Positions 1 through 10,067 of a DNA stretch of 64,000 nucleotides are shown piece after piece (position 1 is the stretch's first letter; every line of letters starts with the position of its first letter). A model generated the notes under the pieces. That model was not told the DNA's origin. It made no database searches and saw only the letters and a program-made list of their open reading frames with translations. Both the position numbers and the translations under genes were made by a program. Source of the stretch: Mycolicibacterium tokaiense (GTDB taxonomy: Bacteria; Actinomycetota; Actinomycetes; Mycobacteriales; Mycobacteriaceae); contig NZ_AP022600.1 of NCBI RefSeq assembly GCF_010725885.1, forward strand, positions 4,340,001-4,404,000, read 5' to 3'.

Positions 1-204
1 GGCGTGGGACACACGCTCCATCCAGGATCGGCCGCAGCGCAATACGTAGGCATGTGCGTTTCGCTGCGCAGTCCCGAACTCTGACGCACGCGTTGATTTA
101 TCCGATTCCCAACGGGTAATCCCGTCGGGACGTCAACGCCGACGTCTGGTGCCCCAACGCGCCACAGCTGAGCCTTGCGGGGCCTGGACACAGAGCAGGA
201 CATC
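1..204. other. Leading gap before the first gene
   Basis: I see no supportable gene here. No open frame on either strand joins recognisable protein sequence, and no tRNA-like cloverleaf or strong hairpin is visible. It probably contains the promoter of the methyltransferase that follows. Confidence 0.4.
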
Positions 205-1101
205 GTGGCGAAACCGACTGCAGACGAGCGCGACCTGGAACCCCACTTCGAGGACGTCCAGGCGCATTACGATCTGTCCGACGACTTCTTCGAACTCTTT
301 CTCGATCCCACCCGTACCTACAGCTGCGCGTACTTCGCCCGTGACGACATGTCGCTGCAGGAAGCGCAGCTGGCCAAGATCGACCTCTCGCTGTCCAAAC
401 TCAACCTGCGCCCGGGTATGACGCTGCTCGATGTCGGCTGCGGATGGGGTGCCACCATGCTGCGGGCGGTGGAGAAATACGACGTCAACGTGGTGGGGCT
501 GACCCTGAGCCGCAACCAGGCAGCCACCGTGGAGCGTCGCTTCGCTGAAGTGGACAGCTCCCGGTCGCGGCGGGTGATCCTCGGGGGCTGGGAACAGTTC
601 GACGAGCCGGTGGACCGGATCGTGTCGATCGGGGCTTTCGAGCACTTCGGCCGCGACCGCTACGACGACTTCTTCCGGTTCGCCTACGACGCCCTGCCCG
701 ACGACGGGGTGATGATGCTGCACACCATCTGTGTGTGCTCCGAAGAAGAGATGAAGAACATCACGGTCACCATGACCCTGCTGAAGTTCATCAAGTTCAT
801 CATGGACGAAATCTTTCCCGGCGGTCGCCTGCCGTCGGTGGTGGACGTCGAAAACTATTCGGCCGCAGCCGGTTTCCGTTGCGACAGGGTACATTCACTG
901 CGGCCGCACTACGCCAAGACCCTCGACATCTGGGCCCGCGAGCTGCAAGCGCACCGCGACCGGGCGGTGCAGATCCAGTCCCAGGAGGTCTACGACCGCT
1001 ACATGCGGTATTTGACCGGCTGCGCGGACCTGTTCCGCAACGGCAACACCGACGTCTGCCAGTTCACCCTCGTGAAAGGCGCGGGACTACAAGGCGTGTA
1101 G
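205..1101 (+). CDS. Mycolic acid cyclopropane synthase / SAM-dependent methyltransferase
   Basis: This is a SAM-dependent methyltransferase of the CmaA/MmaA family, which adds cyclopropane or methyl groups to meromycolic chains of mycolic acids. The SAM-binding motif GCGWG is near residues 78-82. The family blocks [29 protein letters not shown] and the terminal [20 protein letters not shown] are all present. I chose the GTG at 205 because AGCAGGA lies just upstream and it gives 298 aa, normal for the family; a TTG at 175 would add ten residues without family support. The 3' end overlaps the converging DUF1990 gene by 15 bp. Which mycolate position it modifies cannot be read from the sequence. 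Confidence 0.92.
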   Translation: MAKPTADERDLEPHFEDVQAHYDLSDDFFELFLDPTRTYSCAYFARDDMSLQEAQLAKIDLSLSKLNLRPGMTLLDVGCGWGATMLRAVEKYDVNVVGLTLSRNQAATVERRFAEVDSSRSRRVILGGWEQFDEPVDRIVSIGAFEHFGRDRYDDFFRFAYDALPDDGVMMLHTICVCSEEEMKNITVTMTLLKFIKFIMDEIFPGGRLPSVVDVENYSAAAGFRCDRVHSLRPHYAKTLDIWARELQAHRDRAVQIQSQEVYDRYMRYLTGCADLFRNGNTDVCQFTLVKGAGLQGV

Positions 1102-1602
1102 ATAACGCTGCGTCACCAGCTTCTGCACTGCGGTCAATGCGGGGCTGCCCAGGCGCGCCCACCAGGTTCGCGGGCGCGAGAATGCCGCCACCTCCGCATA
1201 CACCGATTCGCTGGCAGGGTCGAAGCGCACCGAGAACCGTTCCTCACCGGCCACCGGATGCCCGGGCAGGGTCCCGTAGGCGAAACCGCGCCGGTTCGGC
1301 TCGTCGAGCACGTAGACCACCCGGCACGGCGCGGCAAACGGTCCGAGCCGGCCCAGCACCACAGTGCCCACCTCGGCGGAGTCCGTGCTGGCCGCCACCC
1401 GAACCCCGGCCCCGCGCAGCATGCCGTACCGCAGCACGGCGTCGGCGACTGCCTCGAAACGCTCACGTCCGCTGCCGACGCGACGGGCTGCGGCGACGTG
1501 GTGGAAGCCGGCCGGCATGCGGTCGGCGTGGACGGTGGCGCCCACCTCGGTGTAGGTCAGGGGCGCGTCGGTGAGATCGGTCAGCTTCACAGCACTCACC
1601 AT
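1087..1602 (-). CDS. DUF1990 family protein
   Basis: The 171-residue protein matches the DUF1990 family, a small soluble family of unknown function. Recognisable features are the N-terminal LTYTEVGAT block, the central [23 protein letters not shown] block and the acidic GEERFSVRF strand. The ATG at 1602 is preferred because a longer version starting at 1635 would run into the divergent aldo/keto reductase gene. The two divergent starts are only 26 bp apart, so their promoters must overlap each other's genes. Confidence 0.8.
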   Translation of the reverse strand: MVSAVKLTDLTDAPLTYTEVGATVHADRMPAGFHHVAAARRVGSGRERFEAVADAVLRYGMLRGAGVRVAASTDSAEVGTVVLGRLGPFAAPCRVVYVLDEPNRRGFAYGTLPGHPVAGEERFSVRFDPASESVYAEVAAFSRPRTWWARLGSPALTAVQKLVTQRYLHAL

Positions 1603-1628
1603 CGCATTGTCGGGCGTACGTTTGCGGC

Positions 1629-2477
1629 GTGACAACCTTCACCCTCGGCGGGGACCTCACCGTGAATCGACTGGGCTTCGGCGCCATGCGCCTGACCGGC
1701 AAGGGCGTCTGGGGTCCGCCCGCCGACCGCGACGAATGCATCCGGGTGCTGCGCCGGGCGGTGGAGTTGGGCGTCACCTTCATCGACACCGCAGACTCCT
1801 ACGGTCCGTACATCTCCGAAGAGCTGATCCACGAGGCCCTGCACCCGTACCCCGACGATCTGGTGATCGCCACCAAGGCCGGCCTGCTGCGCACCGGACC
1901 GGACGTGTGGGTGCCGCTGGCCAAACCGGCCTATCTGCGGCAGGAGGTGGAGATGAGCCTGCGCCGCCTGGAGGTCGAGACCATCGACCTGTTCCAGTTG
2001 CACCGCGTCGATCCCGACTACGCGATCGCTGAGCAGGTGGGGGAGTTGGCCGCCCTGCAGCGCGAAGGCAAGATCCGCCACATCGGGCTCTCCGAGGTCG
2101 ACATCGACACTCTGCGTGCCGCACAGCAGGAGGCCACGATCGTCTCCGTGCAGAACATGTACAACCTGACGGTGCGGCAGTCCGAGCCGCTGCTGGACGT
2201 GGCCACCGACGAGGGCATCGGCTTCATCCCGTGGTTCCCGCTGGCCGCGGGCCCGCTCGCGGCGCAGGACGGGCCGTTGCAGACCATCGCTGCCGAGCAC
2301 GGCGCCACGGCGTCCCAGCTGGCGTTGGCGTGGCTGCTCAAGCGCTCGCCGGCCATGCTGCCGATCCCCGGCACCTCCCGGGTCGCCCACCTCGAAGAAA
2401 ACGTGGCGGCGGCGGACATCACCTTGACCGACGCCGAGTTCGAGACCCTCTCCGCTGCCGGTGCCGCAGAGAACTGA
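1629..2477 (+). CDS. Aldo/keto reductase
   Basis: This is an NAD(P)H-dependent oxidoreductase with the (beta/alpha)8 aldo/keto reductase fold, 282 aa. The catalytic tetrad is visible as Asp and Tyr in DTADSYG, Lys in VIATKAG and His in FQLHRVD. The C-terminal LPIPGTSRVAHLEEN is the usual cofactor-binding signature. A TANNNT hexamer (TACGTT, 1617-1622) ends six bases before the GTG and there is no RBS, so the transcript is probably leaderless. The substrate is unknown. Confidence 0.88.
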   Translation: MTTFTLGGDLTVNRLGFGAMRLTGKGVWGPPADRDECIRVLRRAVELGVTFIDTADSYGPYISEELIHEALHPYPDDLVIATKAGLLRTGPDVWVPLAKPAYLRQEVEMSLRRLEVETIDLFQLHRVDPDYAIAEQVGELAALQREGKIRHIGLSEVDIDTLRAAQQEATIVSVQNMYNLTVRQSEPLLDVATDEGIGFIPWFPLAAGPLAAQDGPLQTIAAEHGATASQLALAWLLKRSPAMLPIPGTSRVAHLEENVAAADITLTDAEFETLSAAGAAEN

Positions 2478-2493
2478 GACCGACGGATAAGTT

Positions 2494-3114
2494 GTGTCCG
2501 TGGCCAACATGCACGCCGGGGGCGGGTTCAACCCGCCGAAGCCGACCACCAAGGGGGGACCGGACTACGGCCGGTTCGTCGCGGCGGTGCGCACGATGCA
2601 AGACCATGCCCGCGCGGCCGACGCGCCCGATCACGTGATCGCCGAAGCGGCGGACCTACTGGAGAAGGCGTCCGCGCTGCTGGCTCCCTACGACGCCGAC
2701 GAATGGTCCTCACCATCGGGGCGCCGGCTGGATCTGCCCAACCGCGGCAACATTCTCTCGGTGCCCATGGAACTGGCCAAGGGCGAGGACGGCGCCGTGC
2801 ACGGGTGGCTGCGGTTCTCCCGGTACCACCTGGGGCGCAACGGGGCGGCCCACGGCGGCGCGCTGGGGCTGGCCTTCGACTCGATACTCGGCTACACCGC
2901 GGCAGTCCTCACCGGCGGCCTGCACCAGCGCACCGCGTTCCTGCATGTCGACTACCGCAGGATCGTGCCCGTCGAGACCACCCTGCAGGTCGACGCGCAG
3001 CTCACCGAGGATGCCGGCCGCAAGATCCACGTGGCGGCCACCCTGCGCGACGGCGATGATGTGCTGACCGAGGCGCACGCCCTGTTCGTCCGTCTCAAAC
3101 CCGGGCAGCCCTAG
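2494..3114 (+). CDS. PaaI-type hotdog-fold thioesterase
   Basis: The 206-aa protein has an extended N-terminal segment (about 80 residues) followed by a hotdog domain. The hotdog carries the HGGALGLAFDSILGY helix typical of PaaI/YbgC-type acyl-CoA thioesterases, with strands TAFLHVDYRRIVPVETTLQVDAQL and EAHALFVRL. It probably hydrolyses an acyl-CoA thioester in the cytosol. The hexamer TAAGTT (2488-2493) directly precedes the GTG at 2494; if that is the -10 box, translation may really begin at the in-frame GTG at 2500 as a leaderless transcript. Its TAG stop directly abuts the next start. Confidence 0.82.
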   Translation: MSVANMHAGGGFNPPKPTTKGGPDYGRFVAAVRTMQDHARAADAPDHVIAEAADLLEKASALLAPYDADEWSSPSGRRLDLPNRGNILSVPMELAKGEDGAVHGWLRFSRYHLGRNGAAHGGALGLAFDSILGYTAAVLTGGLHQRTAFLHVDYRRIVPVETTLQVDAQLTEDAGRKIHVAATLRDGDDVLTEAHALFVRLKPGQP

Positions 3115-3540
3115 GTGAAAGAGGCACTCAAGGAGTTTCCGCGTAAGTGGGCCCGGTGGCGTGACGGGTTCCGCCACCGCCGCACCGTCGACCTGACCTA
3201 CCGGATCGTCGTCGGCGTGGTCGGGACCCTGGTCCTGGCCGTCGGCATCGTCGCCATCCCGTACCCGGGGCCGGGCTGGGCCATCGTGTTCCTCGGCCTG
3301 GGCATCCTGGCCACCGAATTCGAGTTCGCCCAGCGCGCACTGAAGTGGGCGCGGCGTCGCTATGACGCCGTGATGGACTGGTTCGGCCGCCAGGGCCTGT
3401 GGGTCAAGGCGCTGGGCGTCATCTTCACCTGTGCCGTGGTGGTGGCGACGCTCTGGCTGTTCGGCGCGCTCAGCCTGGTCGGGGGATGGGTGGGTCTCGA
3501 CTGGCCCTGGCTGAAGAGCCCGCTGGGCATGGGGTCCTGA
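3115..3540 (+). CDS. PGPGW-motif membrane protein (TIGR02611 family)
   Basis: A 141-aa protein of the actinobacterial TIGR02611/PGPGW family. After a basic N-terminus there is a hydrophobic segment leading into the signature IPYPGPGWAIVFLGLGILA, then an amphipathic EFEFAQRALKWARRRYD stretch and a second hydrophobic segment near residues 95-125. Function is unknown. It starts on the base after the preceding stop, so the two genes are probably cotranscribed. In M. tuberculosis a homologue sits at the same place relative to thrS (from memory, Rv2617c). Confidence 0.85.
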   Translation: MKEALKEFPRKWARWRDGFRHRRTVDLTYRIVVGVVGTLVLAVGIVAIPYPGPGWAIVFLGLGILATEFEFAQRALKWARRRYDAVMDWFGRQGLWVKALGVIFTCAVVVATLWLFGALSLVGGWVGLDWPWLKSPLGMGS

Positions 3541-3613
3541 GGGTCCGGCCCATCTTCGTCCCCCGATAGCATGATCGCGACCCGAACACCGCCGCCACTT
3601 TGGAGAACAGCCG

Positions 3614-5680
3614 ATGAGCGCCCCCGCACAGCCCGCACCCGCCGCCGTGATCCGGGTTCCGGCCGGGACCACCGCCGCCGCGGCCGTGCGTGCCGCGGAA
3701 CTACCGTCCCGGGGTGAGCCCGACGCCATCGTGGTGGTGGCCGACGCCGACGGCACGCTGCGTGACCTGTCCTGGGTGCCCGACACCGACGCCGACGTGA
3801 CCCCCGTGGCCGCCAACACCGAGGCCGGCCGCAGCGTCATCCGCCATTCCTGCGCGCACGTGCTGGCCCAGGCCGTCCAGGAGCTGTTCCCGGAGGCCAA
3901 GCTGGGCATCGGGCCGCCGATCACCGACGGCTTCTACTACGACTTCGACGTCGCGCAGCCGTTCACCCCGGAGGATCTGGCGGCGTTGGAGAAGCGCATG
4001 CAGAAGATCATCAAGGACGGTCAGCTGTTCGCGCGGCGGGTGTACGCGTCCAAAGACGAGGCCCGCGAGGAACTGGCCAACGAGCCCTTCAAGCTCGAGC
4101 TCGTCGACGACAAGTCCGGCGATCCCGACGTGATGGAGGTGGGTGGGGACGAGCTGACCGCGTACGACAACCTCAATCCCCGGACCAAGGAACGGGTCTG
4201 GGGTGACCTGTGCCGCGGCCCGCACATCCCCACCACCCGCTTCATCCCGGCGTTCAAACTCACCCGCAGCTCGGCGGCCTACTGGCGCGGTGATCAGCGC
4301 AATGCCAGCCTGCAGCGCATCTACGGCACCGCATGGGAGTCCCAGGAAGCGCTGGACCGCCACCTCGAGCTCATCGAGGAGGCCCTCAAGCGGGATCACC
4401 GCAAGCTCGGCACCGAGCTGGATCTGTTCAGCTTCCCCGACGAGATCGGTTCGGGGCTGGTGGTTTTCCACCCCAAGGGCGGCATCGTGCGCAACGAGAT
4501 GGAGGAGTACTCGCGCAAACAGCACATCGCCGCGGACTACGAATTCGTCAACACCCCGCACTTGACCAAGGGGCAGCTGTTCCACACCTCGGGCCACCTG
4601 GACTGGTACGCCGACGGCATGTTCCCCCCGATGCAGATCGATGCCGAACTCAACCCCGACGGCACCGTGCGCAAACCCGGCCAGGACTACTACCTGAAGC
4701 CGATGAACTGCCCCATGCACTGCCTGATCTTCCGGGCCCGCGGCCGGTCTTACCGCGAACTGCCGCTGCGGCTCTTCGAATTCGGCACCGTGTACCGCTA
4801 CGAGAAGTCCGGCGTGGTGCACGGACTGACCCGCGCCCGCGGCTTCACCCAGGACGATGCGCACATCTACGTCACCCGTGAACAGATGCGTGACGAACTG
4901 GCCTCGCTGCTGCAGTTCGTGCTCGACCTGCTCAAGGATTACGGGCTCGACGACTTCTTCCTCGAGCTGTCCACCAAGGACGAGGAGAAGTTCGTCGGCT
5001 CCGACGAGATCTGGGAGGAGAGCACCCGGGTGCTGGCCGAGGTGGCGCAGGCCTCCGGGCTGGAACTGGTGCCCGACCCGGGCGGCGCGGCGTTCTACGG
5101 CCCCAAGATCTCCGTGCAGGTCCGCGATGCGCTGGGCCGCAGCTGGCAGATGTCGACCATCCAGCTGGACTTCAACTTCCCGGAGCGCTTCGAGCTCGAG
5201 TACACCGCCGCCGACGGCAGCAGGCAGCGCCCGGTGATGATCCACCGCGCCCTCTTCGGGTCCATCGAACGGTTCTTCGCCGTGCTGCTCGAGCACTACG
5301 CCGGGGCGTTCCCGGCGTGGCTGGCGCCGGTGCAGGTGGTGGGCATCCCGGTCGCCGACGCCCATGTCGACTATCTGAAAGATGTTGCTGCTGAACTGAA
5401 GTCGCGCGGGGTGCGGGTGGATGTGGACGCCAGCGACGACCGGATGGCGAAGAAGATCGTCAACCAGACCAACCAGAAGGTGCCGTTCCTGCTGCTGGCG
5501 GGGGACAAAGACATCGAAGCCGGCGCGGTGTCCTTCCGGTTCCCGGACCGCACCCAGGTCAACGGTGTCCCCAAAGACCAAGCCGTTGCCGCGATCCTGC
5601 GCTGGATCGGAGAGCGGCGCAACGACGCACCCACGGCGGAAAACCTGGGCGCGCTCCTGGAAGCAGGCGCCGGCACGTGA
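3614..5680 (+). CDS. thrS: Threonine--tRNA ligase
   Basis: Class II threonyl-tRNA synthetase, 688 aa, close to the usual mycobacterial length. An N-terminal TGS domain precedes the editing domain, whose zinc or water-coordinating residues are seen in HSCAHVL and later in CRGPHIP. The catalytic core has MNCPMHC and the motif 2 region [20 protein letters not shown], then motif 3 ([13 protein letters not shown]), followed by the C-terminal anticodon-binding domain. GGAGA lies just ahead of the ATG. The stop overlaps the next gene by 4 bp, and thrS leads the phosphatidylinositol mannoside cluster as in other mycobacteria. Confidence 0.97.
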   Translation: MSAPAQPAPAAVIRVPAGTTAAAAVRAAELPSRGEPDAIVVVADADGTLRDLSWVPDTDADVTPVAANTEAGRSVIRHSCAHVLAQAVQELFPEAKLGIGPPITDGFYYDFDVAQPFTPEDLAALEKRMQKIIKDGQLFARRVYASKDEAREELANEPFKLELVDDKSGDPDVMEVGGDELTAYDNLNPRTKERVWGDLCRGPHIPTTRFIPAFKLTRSSAAYWRGDQRNASLQRIYGTAWESQEALDRHLELIEEALKRDHRKLGTELDLFSFPDEIGSGLVVFHPKGGIVRNEMEEYSRKQHIAADYEFVNTPHLTKGQLFHTSGHLDWYADGMFPPMQIDAELNPDGTVRKPGQDYYLKPMNCPMHCLIFRARGRSYRELPLRLFEFGTVYRYEKSGVVHGLTRARGFTQDDAHIYVTREQMRDELASLLQFVLDLLKDYGLDDFFLELSTKDEEKFVGSDEIWEESTRVLAEVAQASGLELVPDPGGAAFYGPKISVQVRDALGRSWQMSTIQLDFNFPERFELEYTAADGSRQRPVMIHRALFGSIERFFAVLLEHYAGAFPAWLAPVQVVGIPVADAHVDYLKDVAAELKSRGVRVDVDASDDRMAKKIVNQTNQKVPFLLLAGDKDIEAGAVSFRFPDRTQVNGVPKDQAVAAILRWIGERRNDAPTAENLGALLEAGAGT

Positions 5681-6234
5681 GCGAGGAGCGCAGGCTCGTC
5701 GACGTCGGCACCGGGGAGCCCGACCACCTGCAGCGGCTGTGGACGCCGCACCGGATGAGCTACATCGCCGAAGCTCCCATGAAAAAGGGGCCGGGTTCGG
5801 CGGGCTCGGAGCAGCCGTTCACCGACATCCCGCAGATGAGCGACGAGGACGGGCTGATCGTGGCCCGCGGCGACCTGGTCTACGCGGTGCTCAACCTCTA
5901 CCCGTACAACCCCGGACACCTCATGGTGGTGCCCTACCGCAGGGTCTCCGAATTGGAGGAGCTGACACCGCAGGAGAGCGCCGAGCTGATGGCGTTCGCG
6001 CAGAAGGCCATCCGGGTGATGAAGCGTGTGTCACGGCCGCACGGCTTCAACGTGGGGCTCAACCTCGGATCGTCGGCGGGGGGATCGCTGGCCGAGCACC
6101 TGCACATGCATGTGGTGCCGCGGTGGGGTGGCGACGCCAACTTCATCACCATCATCGGCGACACCAAGGTGATCCCCCAGCTGCTGCGCGACACCCGGGC
6201 GTTGCTCGCCGGGGCCTGGGACGCCGATGGCTGA
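5677..6234 (+). CDS. HIT domain protein, AP4A phosphorylase-like
   Basis: A histidine-triad protein of 185 aa. The active-site motif [10 protein letters not shown] is at about residues 145-154, and the hydrolase core [22 protein letters not shown] precedes it. Homologues at this locus in mycobacteria have been described as diadenosine tetraphosphate phosphorylase (ATP adenylyltransferase), which splits AP4A with phosphate; I infer the same activity. The GTG start overlaps the thrS stop and the 3' end overlaps pgsA by 8 bp, so the genes are translationally coupled. Confidence 0.88.
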   Translation: MSEERRLVDVGTGEPDHLQRLWTPHRMSYIAEAPMKKGPGSAGSEQPFTDIPQMSDEDGLIVARGDLVYAVLNLYPYNPGHLMVVPYRRVSELEELTPQESAELMAFAQKAIRVMKRVSRPHGFNVGLNLGSSAGGSLAEHLHMHVVPRWGGDANFITIIGDTKVIPQLLRDTRALLAGAWDADG

Positions 6235-6889
6235 CTTCTACCTGACCTCCCGCGCGGCCTACGCCAAGCTGTCCAAGCCGGTGGCGAAGGTGGCGCTGCG
6301 GGCCGGGTTCACCCCCGACAGCATCACCATCATCGGCACCGCCGGCAGTGTCATCGCCGCGCTCACGCTCTTCCCGATCGGGCAGCTGTGGTGGGGCGCG
6401 TTCGCCGTGTTCGTCTTCGTGTTGGCGGACATGCTCGACGGAGCGATGGCCCGGGAGCGGGGCTACGGGTCCCGCTTCGGTGCGGTGCTCGACGCCGCCT
6501 GCGACCGGATTGCCGACGGGGCGGTGTTCTGCGGGCTGGTGTGGTGGGCCGCGTTCGGAATGGGCAGCACCTCGCTGGTGGTGGCCACCCTGATCTGTCT
6601 GGTCACCTCGCAGGTGATCTCGTACATCAAGGCCAGGGCCGAGGCCAGCGGACTCGACGGCGGCGGCGGGTTGATCGAGCGGCCGGAACGGTTGATCATC
6701 GTGCTCAACGGCGCGGGGCTCTCCGGCCTGTTCGGGTTGCCGATCCTTCTGCACGTGGCCATGTGGATGCTGGCGGTGGCCAGCCTGGTCACCGTCGCGC
6801 AGCGCATCCATCGGGTGCGCTGCTCACCGGGGGCGATGGACCCGCTGCCACCGGCGGCGCCCCAGCCGCCCGAAGCAGGGGAGTCGTGA
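6227..6889 (+). CDS. pgsA: Phosphatidylinositol phosphate synthase
   Basis: CDP-alcohol phosphotransferase, 220 aa, with about six membrane helices. The signature D-x2-DG-x2-AR-x8-G-x3-D-x3-D is complete, from ADMLDGAMARERG to DAACDRIADG (residues about 68-90). In mycobacteria this enzyme joins CDP-diacylglycerol and inositol-1-phosphate in the cytoplasmic membrane, the first committed step to phosphatidylinositol and its mannosides. Position directly ahead of patA and pimA supports this rather than a glycerophosphate synthase role. Confidence 0.93.
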   Translation: MADFYLTSRAAYAKLSKPVAKVALRAGFTPDSITIIGTAGSVIAALTLFPIGQLWWGAFAVFVFVLADMLDGAMARERGYGSRFGAVLDAACDRIADGAVFCGLVWWAAFGMGSTSLVVATLICLVTSQVISYIKARAEASGLDGGGGLIERPERLIIVLNGAGLSGLFGLPILLHVAMWMLAVASLVTVAQRIHRVRCSPGAMDPLPPAAPQPPEAGES

Positions 6890-7800
6890 TGGTGGGTCTG
6901 CCTGGTAGCGAACAGCTTTCCGACTGGGGGTACGCGGCGGGCTGGCGGGTGGTGCGCGCCCTGCCCGAGCCCGTGGCCCGCGGCACTTTCGACGCCGGGG
7001 CCCGGTACGCCGCGCGCGGCGGCGGACCCGAGCAGCTGCGCAAGAACCTGGCCAGAGTGCTCGGGGTGGCGCCCGAGCGGGTGCCCGCGTCCCTGATGCG
7101 GGCGTCGCTGTCGTCGTACGCACGGTACTGGCGCGAGGCGTTCCGGCTGCCGTCGATGGACCTGCCCGAAGTGGCCGCGCAGGTGGACCGGCGGTTCATC
7201 GGCGCCGACAAGCTGGAGGCCGCGCACGCAGCCGGCCGGGGCGGGGTGCTGGCCCTGCCGCACAGCGGTAACTGGGACATGGCCGGGGTGTGGCTGGCGC
7301 AGAAGTTCGGCACCTTCGCCACGGTGGCCGAGCGGCTGAAACCCGAGACCCTGTTCAACCGGTTCGTCGCATACCGCGAGAGTCTGGGCTTCGAGGTGTT
7401 CCCGCTCTCCGGCGGGCAGCGGCCGCCGTTCGAGCTGCTCTCGGAACGGTTGCACCAGAACATCTTCGTGTGTCTGATGGCCGAGCGTGACCTGACCCGC
7501 AGCGGCGTCGAGGTGAAGTTCTTCGGCGAGCTCACCCGGATGCCCGCCGGCTCGGCCAAACTGGCCATCGCCACCGGGGCGCCGCTGTTCCCGGCCCACG
7601 TGTACTACGACGGTGACGACTGCGTGGTCGAGATCCACGATGCCCTCGACACCAGCTCCGGGGACGTCGGCGTCGTCACCCAAGCTCTTGCGGACCGCTT
7701 CGCGGCCAACATCGCCGAGCACCCGCAGGACTGGCACATGCTGCAGCCACAGTGGCTGGCGGATCTGTCCGAGGCGCGGCGAGCACGATTGGAATCGTGA
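6889..7800 (+). CDS. patA: Phosphatidylinositol mannoside acyltransferase
   Basis: HtrB/LpxL-type membrane-associated acyltransferase, 303 aa, that acylates the mannose of PIM1/PIM2. The His-Asp-type catalytic motif is in ALPHSGNWDM (His about residue 124), and the partner acidic motif is in CLMAERDLTRSGVEVKFFGE. ATG 6889 is five bases after GGGGAG (6878-6883) and shares its A with the pgsA TGA; a GTG at 6886 is an alternative. It lies between pgsA and pimA, as is conserved in mycobacteria. Confidence 0.92.
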   Translation: MVGLPGSEQLSDWGYAAGWRVVRALPEPVARGTFDAGARYAARGGGPEQLRKNLARVLGVAPERVPASLMRASLSSYARYWREAFRLPSMDLPEVAAQVDRRFIGADKLEAAHAAGRGGVLALPHSGNWDMAGVWLAQKFGTFATVAERLKPETLFNRFVAYRESLGFEVFPLSGGQRPPFELLSERLHQNIFVCLMAERDLTRSGVEVKFFGELTRMPAGSAKLAIATGAPLFPAHVYYDGDDCVVEIHDALDTSSGDVGVVTQALADRFAANIAEHPQDWHMLQPQWLADLSEARRARLES

Positions 7801-7801
7801 G

Positions 7802-8992
7802 ATGCGCATCGGGATGGTGTGTCCGTACTCGTTCGACGTGCCCGGCGGGGTGCAGGCGCACGTGCTCCAACTCGCGGAGGTGATGCGCGCACTCGGGCAT
7901 GTGGTCAGTGTGCTGGCCCCCTCGTCGGCGGACGTCGAGCTGCCGGACTACGTGGTCTCCGGAGGCAAGGCGACCCCCATCCCGTACAACGGGTCGGTGG
8001 CCCGGTTGCGGTTCGGGCCGGCCGCCCACCGCACGGTCAAGAAGTGGCTCGCCCAGGGTGACTTCGACGTCCTGCATCTGCACGAACCCAACGCCCCCAG
8101 CCTGTCGATGCTGGCATTGCAGGCCGCCGAAGGCCCGATCGTCGCGACCTTTCACACGTCGACCACCAAGTCGTTGTGGCTCAGCGCATTCCAGGGCGTG
8201 CTTCGGCCGTACCACGAAAAGATCGTCGGCCGGATCGCGGTGTCGGACCTGGCGCGCCGGTGGCAGATGGAGGCGTTGGGCTCCGATGCGGTGGAGATTC
8301 CCAACGGCGTGGACGTCGATTCCTTCGCCACTGCCATTCCGCTGGACGGGTATCCGCGCCCCGGCAAGTCGGTGCTGTTCCTGGGCCGCTACGACGAACC
8401 CCGCAAGGGCATGGCGGTGCTGCTGGGCGCGTTGCCCACGCTGGCGGCACGGTTCCCTGACATCGAGATCCTGATCGTCGGCCGCGGTGACGAGGACGAG
8501 CTGCGCCGCGAGGCCGGGGCCTGCGCACGGCATCTGCGCTTCCTGGGCCAGACCAGCGACGCCGAGAAGGCCTCGGCGCTGCGCAGCGCCGACGTGTACT
8601 GCGCCCCGCACACCGGCGGCGAGAGTTTCGGGATCGTGCTCGTGGAGGCCATGGCTGCCCACACCGCGGTGGTGGCCAGCGACCTCGATGCCTTCCGCCG
8701 GGTGCTTGACGACGGGGCGTCGGGAAGGCTGGTGCCGGTGGGGGATTCGGCGGCGCTGGGTGATGCGCTGATCGACATGCTGTCCGACGACGCGGCGCGG
8801 CAGCGCTATGTGGACACCGCCTCGACCGCGGTACGACGCTATGACTGGTCGGTGGTGGCCGAGCAGATCATGCGGGTCTACGAGACGGTGGCCGGAGCCG
8901 GCATCAAGGTGCAAGTGGCGGGTACGGCGGGCAGGAGCGATGGGGGTACCGCCCGGCCGGAGGCCAGGGGGACGACTCGGGGAGATCTTTGA
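7802..8992 (+). CDS. pimA: Phosphatidylinositol alpha-mannosyltransferase
   Basis: GT4-family GT-B glycosyltransferase that moves the first mannose from GDP-mannose to phosphatidylinositol at the inner face of the membrane. Seen are the N-terminal MRIGMVCPYSFDVPGGVQAHV, the acceptor-region HLHEPNAPS, the hinge EIPNGVDVDSF, VLFLGRYDEPRKGM and the donor motif HTGGESFGIVLVEAMA. The ATG lies one base after the patA stop. At 396 aa it is slightly longer than the roughly 380-390 aa usual, because of a Gly/Thr/Arg-rich tail after VYETVAGAGI that looks added. Confidence 0.95.
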   Translation: MRIGMVCPYSFDVPGGVQAHVLQLAEVMRALGHVVSVLAPSSADVELPDYVVSGGKATPIPYNGSVARLRFGPAAHRTVKKWLAQGDFDVLHLHEPNAPSLSMLALQAAEGPIVATFHTSTTKSLWLSAFQGVLRPYHEKIVGRIAVSDLARRWQMEALGSDAVEIPNGVDVDSFATAIPLDGYPRPGKSVLFLGRYDEPRKGMAVLLGALPTLAARFPDIEILIVGRGDEDELRREAGACARHLRFLGQTSDAEKASALRSADVYCAPHTGGESFGIVLVEAMAAHTAVVASDLDAFRRVLDDGASGRLVPVGDSAALGDALIDMLSDDAARQRYVDTASTAVRRYDWSVVAEQIMRVYETVAGAGIKVQVAGTAGRSDGGTARPEARGTTRGDL

Positions 8993-9999
8993 TGCAACTG
9001 CTGATCGCCCTCGGCGTGCTGCTGCTGGTGGTGCTGGTGCTGGCAGCCCTGTGGGCGTATCAGACCGCCAACCGGTTGGACCGGCTGCACGTCCGCTACG
9101 ACCTGTCCTGGCAGGCACTCGACGGGGCCTTGGCCCGGCGGGCGGTGGTGGCGCGCGCGGTGGCCGCCGACGTGGCAGCGGGCCGGCATCTGAGCGCGTT
9201 GGCCGACCTCGCTGAGCGGGCCGACCGGGCCGAACGGGAGACCGCCGAGAACGAACTGTCCGCGGCGCTGTCCCGGGTCGACATCGCCGCGCTGCCCGCC
9301 GCCCTGGTGGCCGAGCTGGCCGACGCCGAGGCCCGGGTGCTGCTGGCGCGGCGCTTCCACAACGACGCGGTCCGCGACACCCTGGCGTTGCGGGAGCGGC
9401 CGCTGGTGCGCTGGCTGCATCTGGGTGGGCGTGCGCCATTGCCGACGTACTTCGAGATCACCGAGCGCACCATGGCCGACACCCCGGGGGCGCCGCGCAC
9501 GTCGGCGCGGGTGGTGCTGCTCGACGAGGACGGCCGGGTGCTGCTGTTCTGCGGGTCCGACCCCGCGATCACCGACGGGTCGGCGCGCATCTGGTGGTTC
9601 ACCGTCGGGGGCGAAGCAATGCAGGGTGAGCGGCTGCCCGACGCCGCGGCCCGCGAGCTGGCCGAGGAGACCGGCCTGGAGGTCGACGCCGGTGCGCTGA
9701 TCGGCCCGCTGTGGCGCCGCGACGCGGTGATCGACTTCAACGGCTCGGTGATGCGCAGCCAGGAGTTCTTCTTCGTGCACCGCACCGGCTGCTTCGAGCC
9801 GTCCGCCCACGGTCGCACCGAGTTGGAGAACCGCTACATCCACGGCCACCGCTGGTGTGATGCCGCCGACATCGCGGCGCTGGTCGCCGCTGGTCAGACC
9901 GTGTATCCGGTACAGCTCGCCGAGCTGCTGGCCACCGCGAACCAGGTGGCCGACGCCGCCGGAGTGCAGTCCAGTTCGGCGGTACTGGCCATTCACTGA
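8992..9999 (+). CDS. Membrane-anchored Nudix hydrolase
   Basis: A 335-aa protein with one N-terminal transmembrane helix (about residues 2-24), a Glu/Ala-rich helical segment that may be coiled coil, and a C-terminal Nudix domain. The Nudix box G-x5-E-x7-REUxEE-x-GU is intact in GEAMQGE to RELAEETGLEV (residues about 205-227). It should hydrolyse a nucleoside-diphosphate-linked compound near the membrane. ATG 8992 overlaps the pimA stop and sits six bases after GGAGA; a TTG one codon earlier is less likely. It ends the PIM block, and its substrate is unknown. Confidence 0.87.
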   Translation: MQLLIALGVLLLVVLVLAALWAYQTANRLDRLHVRYDLSWQALDGALARRAVVARAVAADVAAGRHLSALADLAERADRAERETAENELSAALSRVDIAALPAALVAELADAEARVLLARRFHNDAVRDTLALRERPLVRWLHLGGRAPLPTYFEITERTMADTPGAPRTSARVVLLDEDGRVLLFCGSDPAITDGSARIWWFTVGGEAMQGERLPDAAARELAEETGLEVDAGALIGPLWRRDAVIDFNGSVMRSQEFFFVHRTGCFEPSAHGRTELENRYIHGHRWCDAADIAALVAAGQTVYPVQLAELLATANQVADAAGVQSSSAVLAIH

Positions 10000-10067
10000 C
10001 CGCTGCGGTAAAACCCGCTCCGCGGCAGCACTAGACTGGGCGTTTACCCGAACAAGGAGAGATAGCA

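Noticed and set aside
3701..5581. A 626-codon open frame opposite thrS
   Set aside because: It lies wholly antisense to an unmistakable thrS, has no recognisable domain and is rich in His, Gly and Arg as expected from the complement of high-GC codons.
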